From Manihot esculenta (lineage: Eukaryota > Streptophyta > Magnoliopsida > Malpighiales > Euphorbiaceae), in NCBI RefSeq assembly GCF_001659605.2, contig NC_035168.2, positions 6,008,058 to 6,072,057 on the forward strand: 64,000 nt of DNA, given 5' to 3'. The notes below the pieces were generated by a model that worked only from the letters and a program-made list of their open reading frames with translations, ran no database searches and had not been told where the DNA came from. Shown one piece after another: positions 57,101 through 64,000 of this stretch. A program made the position numbers and the translations under genes. Each line of letters opens with the position of its first letter. The stretch's first letter is position 1.

Positions 57101-59138
57101 CTGGTTCCCTCACCTGACTGTCTAGCTCTCTCACATGAGCTAGAAACCCCTGACAACCCCTCCTAAGCAAACGACGAGCCTGAAGGGCTGAAATCATACC
57201 TCTGGGTGTACCTCTCCTGTCTCCTCTGAAGACACACTCTGACCCATCCTGGTCTCTGAGACTCACTAGCTTCTCTCGACAGTCCAATGTAGCACTATAT
57301 GCAGATAGCCAATCCATCCCTAGAATGACATCAAAATCTGTCAAGTCTAGAACCACAAGGTCAGCTGGAAGGCATCTACCCTCTATGAATACTGGACTGA
57401 AACGACAGACTGACACTGCCACTGATGGGTCACATCTAGGTCCACTGACCCAGAGAGGATACTCTAACTCAGAACTGATCAAACCCAATCGCTCTATGGC
57501 TCTCGAAGCAATAAAGGAATGAGAAGCACCGGGGTCCATCAAAGCATACACATCAGAACACCCAATGATGAGATTACCTGACACCACTGTGTTCGACGTG
57601 TTAGCCTCCTCTTGTGTCACTGTGAAAATCCGTGCTGGGGCTACCGGATTTCCACCTCGGGAACCTGCTGCTGAAGTAGAGGCTACCCCTCTACATCTAC
57701 CTCTGCCACTAGTCTGAGGCATGACTGGAGCTACTGGCCGTACAACTGGCTGTACCACACTGCCTGAACTCATCTGCTGGGATGGTGCAAAAGTCATCTG
57801 CGGACAATCCCGAGCAATATGCCCTTCCTGTCCACATCGAAAACAAGCTGTAGATCCCAACCGACAAACTCCGCCATGTGGTTTTCCGCATCGTCTGCAG
57901 ACTGGAGCTGTGCCAGAGCTTGAGCCACTACCTATTCCCAGACCTGACTTGACTTTATTCCAGAACCCTTTCCTTGTTCCTCTCGCTCTATCCCATCTTT
58001 TACTGCCTGTAGAACCTGAACTGGGGGCCTTAGAACCCGAAGCTTGTGCCCTTGACTGTTTCTGAATATTGGCACTAGCTTCCATTTTCCTGGCTGCGTC
58101 CACTATCGAATGAAAACTCTCCTTCTCAGCTGGAAGGATCAAAGAAGAATACCTGGGATGAAGTCTCATAGTATATCTTCTTGCTTTCTTCTGATCAGTA
58201 TCATAGGCTTGACCCACGTACTGAAGCAGATCCAGGAACTTATCTGTAAATTCATCAACACTCATCTCGTCTGTCTGTCTTAACTGTTCAAATTCAATTA
58301 CTTTCATCTCCCTCGAACTGTCAGGAAAAGCCCACCCTGCAAACTCATTGGCGAACTCTCCCCATGACATGCTGTCCATTCTAGGCTCCACATAATTCTT
58401 AAACCATTCTCTGGCTTTCTTGCATTTTATTGTGAAACCTGCCATCTCAATGGCTCTCCTATCATCTGCTCCCAACTCACTGGTTATCATTCTAACTGCT
58501 CTGAGGTAATCAAATGGATCATCTCCCGTGTTGTATTTAGGAGCATCCAATTTCAAGTACTCCATCATTTGGACTTTACCTCCAGATGAGCTAGGTTCAG
58601 GTCTATCACCAACAGGGGCTACTGGTTCATTTGGTAGTACTGGTTCATTTGGTTCATTTGGCTCTAGGTGTGCTGCACTTGGATGTATAGGGGAAGATGG
58701 ATACATAGCATATGGTGGATATGATGGGTAATAGTGAGGATATGGCATATATGGCATGTATGTAGGATATGGGTCAAATCGAGAGTATTCCGACATCCCC
58801 TCCATCGGATACTCTGGCTCCTGAAACAAGGATGGATAACCAAAACCTAAGGTCTGAGCACCTCCCTGCGACTCTCCCATACCTTCCTCAAAACTGCCTA
58901 TACCCATGCTGTCATCTCTAGACTGATCAATTTCCATAGCTTCCCTCCTTTCCTCTGATCTTCCTCCCCTCACTGTTCCTCTTCTGCTCTCATCTACAGA
59001 CCTTCTAGGGTCTATCGACGTACCTTCCCTGCTAGATCTCTGAGACCTTGCCCTTGGCAATGCAGGAGGACGAGCAGCTGGTCTCTCATTCTCTGGTGGG
59101 ACTCCAGTCAATCGAGCTGATCGACGAGTTCCTCGCAT
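54192..59138 (-). CDS. Intact gag-pol polyprotein of element 3 (1648 aa)
   Basis: The start is the first ATG in frame (59138), conserved with elements 1 and 2. In residue numbers from it: basic N-terminus 1-60; Tyr/Pro-rich stretch about 115-150; gag domain about 190-350; zinc knuckles 414-425 (irregular) and 432-445 (CX2CX4HX4C); protease motif DPGASHSF from 535; RT about 728-913 with FIDD at 869-872; RNase H with D1018, E1055, D1080, D1123; integrase HHCC at H1235, H1242, C1272, C1275; then D1305, D1366 and E1402 (35 residues between the last two). After these come a GPF-type motif near 1540 and a C-terminal chromodomain-like segment about 1595-1645. There is no stop or frameshift. Gag and Pol are one frame, so processing must rely on the protease. 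The chromodomain-like tail would direct integration to heterochromatin if it works as in characterised chromoviruses. Confidence 0.95.
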   Translation of the reverse strand: MRGTRRSARLTGVPPENERPAARPPALPRARSQRSSREGTSIDPRRSVDESRRGTVRGGRSEERREAMEIDQSRDDSMGIGSFEEGMGESQGGAQTLGFGYPSLFQEPEYPMEGMSEYSRFDPYPTYMPYMPYPHYYPSYPPYAMYPSSPIHPSAAHLEPNEPNEPVLPNEPVAPVGDRPEPSSSGGKVQMMEYLKLDAPKYNTGDDPFDYLRAVRMITSELGADDRRAIEMAGFTIKCKKAREWFKNYVEPRMDSMSWGEFANEFAGWAFPDSSREMKVIEFEQLRQTDEMSVDEFTDKFLDLLQYVGQAYDTDQKKARRYTMRLHPRYSSLILPAEKESFHSIVDAARKMEASANIQKQSRAQASGSKAPSSGSTGSKRWDRARGTRKGFWNKVKSGLGIGSGSSSGTAPVCRRCGKPHGGVCRLGSTACFRCGQEGHIARDCPQMTFAPSQQMSSGSVVQPVVRPVAPVMPQTSGRGRCRGVASTSAAGSRGGNPVAPARIFTVTQEEANTSNTVVSGNLIIGCSDVYALMDPGASHSFIASRAIERLGLISSELEYPLWVSGPRCDPSVAVSVCRFSPVFIEGRCLPADLVVLDLTDFDVILGMDWLSAYSATLDCREKLVSLRDQDGSECVFRGDRRGTPRGMISALQARRLLRRGCQGFLAHVRELDSQVREPATVPVVREFLDVFPDDLPGLPPDREIGFEIELLPGTRPISIPPYRMAPAELTELKAQLQDLVDKGFIRPSTSPWGAPVLFVRKKDGSLRLCIDYRQLNKVTIKNRYPLPRIDDLFDQLAGAGCFSKIDLRSGYHQLRVREADVPKTAFRTRYGHYEFLVMPFGLTNAPAAFMDLMNRVFSEFLDHFVIVFIDDILVYSRDAEEHAQHLRIVLQTLREHGLYAKFSKCEFWLRSISFLGHVVSAEGIEVDPKKIEAVANWPRPTTVTEIKSFLGLAGYYRRFVQNFSKIAAPMTKLTQKNQKFIWSDQCEESFKELKRRLTTAPVLALPVSNEDFTVFCDASRVGLGCVLMQSDRVIAYASRQLKKHELNYPTHDLEMAAVIFALKMWRHYLYGVKCEIFTDHKSLQYILSQRELNLRQRRWVELLSDYDCKIQYHPGKANVVADALSRKSLGSLSHIATERRPVVMELYKLFDEGLQLELSGTGALIAQMRVTPVFLEQIAQRQHEDPELMKIARTVQSGNNAEFRFDSKGILRYGSRLCVPDRGSVKEDIMREAHNARYSVHPGATKMYQDLKRVYWWPAMKKEVAQFVTACEVCQRVKLEHQKPAGMLNPLPIPEWKWENIAMDFVVGLPVASNRIDSIWVIVDRLTKSAHFLPVRSNYSVDKLAQVYLDEIVRLHGVPVSIVSDRGPQFTSRFWRSLQSAMGTRLDFSTAFHPQTDGQSERTIQTIEDMLRLCVLDFGGSWRQHLPLVEFAYNNSHHASIGMAPYEALYGRKCRSPVCWEEVGEKALAGPELVDITSRMVPMIRERIRTAQSRQKSYADVRRKQLEFQEGNWVLLKVSPMKGVVRFGKKGKLAPRYIGPFEVLQRIGNVSYKLDLPASMERIHPVFHVSMLRQFVSDPNQVLSEPEVEIHTDLTYIEQPVRILDTQIRQLRNKEIPMVKVLWNHHNLEECTWETQESMLQQYPYLF

Positions 59139-59147
59139 CTTTACTCT

Positions 59148-59149
59148 CT
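59148..59149 (-). promoter_or_regulatory. Candidate splice acceptor before gag of element 3
   Basis: Minus strand TTGTTGTATTTCCAG ends ten bases before the gag ATG. It pairs with donor matches in the 5' LTR at 61011 (GGAG|GTAAGT) and 60333 (AGAG|GTGAGT). Confidence 0.45.
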
Positions 59150-59346
59150 GGAAATACAACAAATAACATACCACTTTAGCACATAAACATCACATATCAA
59201 ACATACACATACAACACTCATGGCATATCATAGCAGATAGGACTCAAGACCCTATCCTAGTGGACATGATTTCCTATTGTGCTTGACCACTTCTAACCTG
59301 TCTGAGCCCAACACTGTCTCTATAGGTCCGATCATGTGAACCTAGG

Positions 59347-59358
59347 GCTCTGATACCA
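59347..59358 (-). other. Primer-binding site of element 3
   Basis: TGGTATCAGAGC on the minus strand, three bases from the LTR end. Confidence 0.92.
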
Positions 59359-59361
59359 ATC

Positions 59362-61535
59362 TGTAACGACCCCAAAATGGACCGTCACCGGCGCTAGGAT
59401 TCAGGTCGGCTTAAGGCCGCCAGAACCCGTAGCAAGCCTGCTATACTCTCTGTGTACCTGTAAACCTCATACATGATCATACATTTTATGTGAAAATAAA
59501 AACTCTTTGCTGAACCAAGGCTTAACCTGTGCATGCACTATCTCTGTACTCTGTACTCATGTACTCTGTACTCTGTATCCCTGACTAGAGCTTGCTCTAG
59601 ATGGGTTCATTCATACCTGTTAAGCCTGGTTTTCACATACAGGAAAACATATATACATATACAGATCATGTACAAAACATACATCACTAGGTCAAGCAAC
59701 AACTAGTACATCTCTTTAATATTACATGTCCACTCTAAGCTATTACAGATCTCTTTACTTTTTCCCGTCCTCTGCTGGACTGTCCCTTCCTGTACACTGT
59801 ACACTGAATACTGAACCTGCAAAACTGGGGTTAAGGGAGTGGGATGAGCTCTATAGCCCAGTGAGTAGAACAGTAAAACATCTCAGTAAAATATGATCTC
59901 ATGGAATGCACCATATCACAGACAAGCCACGTCAAGAGTAAACCTGTCACCACATAGTCCCAGTAACTCTGTGCCAGGGCGTAGAATCGAGCACCTGGTC
60001 TTCCTGTCATATATGTATATGTGTATATAACACCTGTGAACTTACCATTGCCAGGGCGTAGTCAAAGGCTCCTGGACTTTACTATATACCTGCCAGGGCG
60101 TAGTCAAAGGCTCCTGGTCTTTGCTATACATGCCAGGGCGTAGTCAAAGGCTCCTGGTCTTCCTGTCTGTGACTATTGGATCATTCAGCATTTACTCACA
60201 TCATCAAATAACGATGCAATGCAACATATTCGTGAATACTAATGCAATCAACCTATGGCATAAACATGATGCATGAGATATGCTAAAAGCAGTTTGTAGT
60301 TCAATTAAAAGTTATAAGTTGAGTTCCACTCACCTCTGGCTAACTGGACTGACTGACTCTGCAGGTTCACCTCTGGAGCAGTACTCACTGCTGCTCTCTC
60401 TGGTTCCTCTGGTCTGTAACACATAAAGACTCAAATGAGGGACCAAACTATCTGACGACTACCTCTCTTAAACTACCCAAGAATCCCCTGAAACTCACTT
60501 AACTAGCCATGCAAAGCATGCAAAAGAAAAGCTGGACAGAACACTTTCGGCGGCAGGTTCGGCGGCCGAATGTCCTCTCCAGAGACGAAACTCAAGCACC
60601 TTCGGCGGCACCTTCGGCGGCCGAATCCCCCAAACAAAGCCGAACATGCAAAAACACTCGGGGCAAGCTGTGGCAGCCTAAGCTACCATGCAAGAGGTTC
60701 GGCGGCCGAATGAACTTTCGGCTGCCGAACCTGAGTTCATCCAGAACTCAGTTTCAACGGCAAACCATCTCCTTCTTTCCTTCAACTTCTCAAACCATGC
60801 AAACTTCACCTCCTCAACATACATATACTCATATATATGATCACAGGGGTCCAAAACTAGCTAATAACCCCAAACAACAAAACAAACATACATATAAACA
60901 TGTAACCATGCATAATTCTTTAAAACTACCATTAATACCCTAAGCATGCATCTCCTTCCTTTATCCCCATAAACTCAGAAACATATACACATGTTCAAGT
61001 GCATCACTTACCTCCTGTAGCAAGAAGCTAAACACTCTGAACAAGGGAAAACGGATCACCTCTTCTCACACTCTCAAACTCTCTCAAACTCACTTTTTGC
61101 TTCAAACCCTTCAAAACTTGGTGAATGAGCAAACTCCTGCATGAGCTGCTCAAAACACTTGCAGATGAGTCATAGAAGACGTGGCTAATTCATGGCAAGA
61201 ATCTGAGGCCAACATCTGTCAAAAGCCATGACTCAGCTTGGCTGGCCAACTCATCGTCGGCTGCCCAATCACATGCAAGACCATGCAACGTTCGGGGGCC
61301 GAACTTCCCTTCGGAAGCCAAACACTTTCGGCGGCCGAACTTACTTTCGGCGGCCGAACTTGGCTCAACTGCCTTAGATCATTTCAACTCAAAACTCACT
61401 TCCCTTAACCTTAAAACATTTAAACACATCATAACCCTTAGTAACACATAACTCCTACCCTTAGATAGAATCCCAACACCCCGGATTTCGCCAGATAATA
61501 GGAATTCCGGTGCCGGATTCTAGCCGGGTATTACA
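59362..61535 (-). repeat. 5' LTR of element 3 (2174 bp)
   Basis: Same length and nearly the same sequence as 51943-54116. It contains the donor-like sites at 61011 and 60333 and the presumed promoter, although no clear TATA box was identified on the minus strand. Confidence 0.95.
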
Positions 61536-61540
61536 TTTGG
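61536..61540. repeat. Target-site duplication (right) of element 3
   Basis: TTTGG, matching 51938-51942. Element 2 gag resumes in frame here. Confidence 0.93.
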
Positions 61541-64000
61541 CGTCTATGTGGACCCTAGGTTGGATAACATGTCTTGGGAGGAGTTTGCTAATGAGTTTGC
61601 CGGATGGGCATTCCCGGATAGCTCGAAAGAGCTAAAGATGATAGAGTTTGAGCAGCTCAAGCAGACAGAGGATATGAGTATTGATGAGTTTACTGATAGG
61701 TTTATAGAGTTGCTGCGGTATGCAGGACAGGCCTATGATACTGAACAGAAAAAGGCCAGGAGGTATGCTATGAAACTGCATTCCAGGTATTCCTCCTTGA
61801 TCCATGCAGCCAAGAGGGAGAGTTTCCACACCGTGGTGGATTTAGCACGGAGAATGGAGGCGAGTGCCATTATACAGGGTACAGTGAAACAGCAGCCGGC
61901 ACAGTCCTCAGGTTCTAAGACCCCAGGTAGGGGTAAGTCAGATCCCTCTTCACAGGGTGCAGCAACTTCCAGTGGTAAGAAGTGGAGTAGTTCCACTCAG
62001 AAGTCGAGGAAGAATAAGTTCTGGAACAAGATTAAAGCAGGTCTGGGATTGGGCAGTGGCATGAGTGCAGGTTCAGAGGTTCCAGTGTGTAGTAGGTGCG
62101 GTAAAGCGCACAGAGGAGTTTGTCGCTTTGGGATTACAGGATGTTACAGGTGTGGCCAGGAGGGACACATGGCTCGTGAGTGCCCTCAGGCATCTTTCAC
62201 GGCACCATCCCAGCAGACAGCTCCAGCTAGCATGCCACAGCCACCAGTTTCAGTGATGACGCAGGGCAGAGGCAGAGGGAGAGGGTCAGCCTCTTCATCT
62301 GCGGGTCCCCGAGGTGGAGGTCCGTCAGCTCCGGCGCGGATTTTCACGATGACACAGCAGGAGGCAAACACTTCTAACACCGTGGTGTCAGGTAATCTCC
62401 TCATTGGGTGTTCTGAGGTGTATGCTTTGTTAGACCCTGGTGCTTCGCATTCCTTTGTTGCTCCCAGAGCCATAGAGAGAGTGGGTTTGATGACGTCTGG
62501 GTTAGAGTGTCCCCTATGGGTCAGTGGCCCTAAGTGTGATCCATCGTTGGCAGAGACAGTCTGTCGACATAGTCCAGTGTTTATAGATGGTAGATGCCTT
62601 CCAGCTGACCTTGTGGTTCTAGAGTTGACAGATTTTGACGTCATTCTAGGGATGGATTGGCTATCTGCATATGGTGCTACCTTGGACTGCAGAGACAAGG
62701 TAGTTAAGTTCAGAGATGAGGATGGATCTGAGTTTGTCTTCAGAGGAGACAGGAGGGGCACGCCTAGAGGTCTGATATCAGCCCTACAGGCTCGTAGGTT
62801 GCTCAGGAGGGGATGTCAGGGATATCTAGCTCATGTGAGAGAGCTAGACAGTCAGGTTAGGGACCCTAGTTCAGTGCCCGTAGTCAGAGAGTTCCCAGAT
62901 GTGTTTCCAGATGAGCTTCCAGGACTACCACCTGATAGGGAAATAGAGTTCGAGATTGAGTTAGTGCCTGGTACCAGACCGATCTCTATTCCTCCCTACA
63001 GGATGGCACCAGCAAAGCTTAAGGAGTTGAAAGAGCAGCTACAGGAGTTGGTAGACAAGGGTTTCATCCGTTCAAGTACCTCACCCTGGGGTGCTCCAGT
63101 GTTGTTTGTCAGAAAAAAGGATGGATCCCTTAGACTTTGTATCGACTACAGGCAGTTGAACAAAGTCACTACCAAGAATAAGTATCCTCTCCCCAGGATC
63201 GATGATCTATTCGACCAGCTAGCAGGAGCAGGTTGTTTTTCTAAGATAGATCTGAGATCGGGCAGTTGAACAAAGTCACTACCAAGAATAAGTATCCCTT
63301 AGACAGTGACAGAGGTCAAGAGTTTCTTGGGTTTAGCAGGCTACTACAGGAGGTTCGTTCAGAACTTCTCTAAGATAGCGGCTCCTATGACCAGATTAAC
63401 CAGAAAGAACCAGAGATTCACATGGTCTGACCAATGTGAAGAGAGTTTCGAAGAGCTAAAGAGAAGATTAACTTCAGCACCGGTGTTAGCTCTGCCTACT
63501 AGTGATGAAGACTTCACAGTGTTCTGTGATGCGTCCCGAGTGGGATTAGGTTGTGTGTTAATGCAGAATGACAGAGTAATAGCTTATGCTTCTAGACAGC
63601 TGAAGAAGCACGAGCTGAACTATCCAACACACGATCTTGAGATGGCAGCTGTTATCTTTGCACTCAAGATGTGGAGGCATTACCTCTATGGGGTGAAATG
63701 TGAGATCTTTACAGATCATAAGAGCCTACAGCACATCCTGAGTCAGAGAGAGTTAAACTTGAGGCAGAGACGGTGGGTGGAATTGCTTAGTGATTATGAT
63801 TGCAGAATCCAGTATCATCCGGGAAAGGCAAATGTTGTAGCCGATGCCTTGAGCCGGAAATCACTAGGCAGTTTATCTCACATTACAGCAGAGAGGAGGC
63901 CGGTGGTGAAGGACTTCTACAGGTTAGTTGAGGAAGGGCTACAGTTAGAGTTAACTGGTACAGGTGCTTTGATTGCACAGATGAAAGTTACACCCGTGTT
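61536..64000 (+). pseudogene. gag-pol of element 2, continued; RT core deleted; runs off the window
   Basis: It opens with [15 protein letters not shown] and the rest of the gag domain, a zinc knuckle ([14 protein letters not shown], about 62140-62180), RG-rich linker, protease ([10 protein letters not shown] near 62430) and the start of RT ([14 protein letters not shown] near 63130). After DLRSG (63260) a 37-bp copy of 63151-63187 has been inserted and about 400 bp of RT, including the FIDD active site, are missing. A stop follows at once. From about 63303 the sequence continues with the end of RT ([12 protein letters not shown]) and RNase H ([14 protein letters not shown], then VVADALSR) to the window edge. 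Confidence 0.93.

Larger units (their letters stand above)
51943..61535 (-). mobile_element. Element 3: complete, probably recent Tekay-like chromovirus, 9.6 kb
   Basis: LTRs 51943-54116 and 59362-61535 are both 2174 bp. Three differences were seen by eye (T/C at the eighth base after ACGAC, T/C in GATCATTTAG, C/T in GGATTCCGCC), about 0.14%. The primer site (59347-59358), polypurine tract (54117-54131), intact gag-pol and the duplication TTTGG are all present. Nothing in the sequence explains why this copy could not have supported its own transposition. Confidence 0.95.
48633..64000 (+). mobile_element. Element 2: Tekay-like chromovirus, interrupted by element 3, continues past the window
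   Basis: 5' LTR 48633-50916, primer site 50920-50931 and gag start 51191 are intact. Gag is split at 51942/61536 by element 3, after which gag-pol resumes and runs to the window end. RT is disrupted at 63261, so element 2 was probably defective independently of the insertion. The 3' LTR is not in view. Confidence 0.9.

Noticed and set aside
62186..62761. 191-codon antisense frame in gag-pol of element 2
   Set aside because: It lies opposite a recognisable gag-protease coding frame and has no features of its own; similar antisense frames occur in elements 1 and 3.

Overview
The window is dicot plant nuclear DNA. It has very AT-rich intergenic sequence, spliceosomal-type signals, a plant LINE graveyard, and Ty3/gypsy chromoviruses with an initiator-Met-tRNA primer site. 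No bacterial, organellar or rRNA features were seen. The species cannot be fixed from the sequence; a Euphorbiaceae genome such as cassava or rubber would fit, but that is a guess. Host genes are few and small: two four-pass/three-pass membrane-protein genes head to head (13.3-16.4 kb), and two copies of a 74-residue protein gene of unknown function (28.4 and 38.4 kb). Nearly everything else is transposon-derived.

Layout. 1-11.0 kb: a complete Tekay/Del-like chromovirus (element 1, 844-10720, target-site duplication GTTGC). It is inserted in and splits an old LINE ORF1 on the minus strand, and its gag-pol is broken by a frameshift and a stop codon. 11.0-20 kb: AT-rich DNA with fold-back repeats rich in TCGGTTCGGTTC-type motifs, surrounding the two membrane-protein genes. 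19.9-25.0 kb: a non-coding, LARD-like LTR element on the minus strand with a 160-bp tandem array. 25.7-26.3 kb: a LINE ORF2 relic. 28.2-28.9 and 38.2-38.9 kb: a duplicated small gene with its TATA box and UTRs. 33.1-36.6 kb: a gag-only LTR element with tandem repeats in its 3' half. 36.6-43.5 kb: several LINE fragments in both orientations, including a compact, internally deleted LINE with both ends preserved. 43.8-44.5 kb: two tRNA-derived SINE copies.

44.6-64.0 kb is a nested stack. A Galadriel-like chromovirus relic (two inverted pieces) carries the start of a Tekay-like LTR (48282). That LTR is interrupted in its TATA box by element 2 (48633 to beyond the window). Element 2 is in turn interrupted in gag by element 3 (51943-61535, minus strand, target-site duplication TTTGG). 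Element 3 has LTRs of identical length (2174 bp) with only three differences seen by eye, and an uninterrupted gag-pol frame of 1648 codons with all catalytic residues. It is the best candidate here for a recently active autonomous element.

The three Tekay-like elements share long LTRs packed with GCC-box-containing palindromes (TTCGGCCGCCGAA). They also share consensus splice donors in the LTR, an acceptor immediately before the gag ATG, short inverted tandem repeats in U5, and (in the two whose ends are visible) a hairpin just before the polypurine tract. Together these suggest a common regulatory and leader-splicing architecture.
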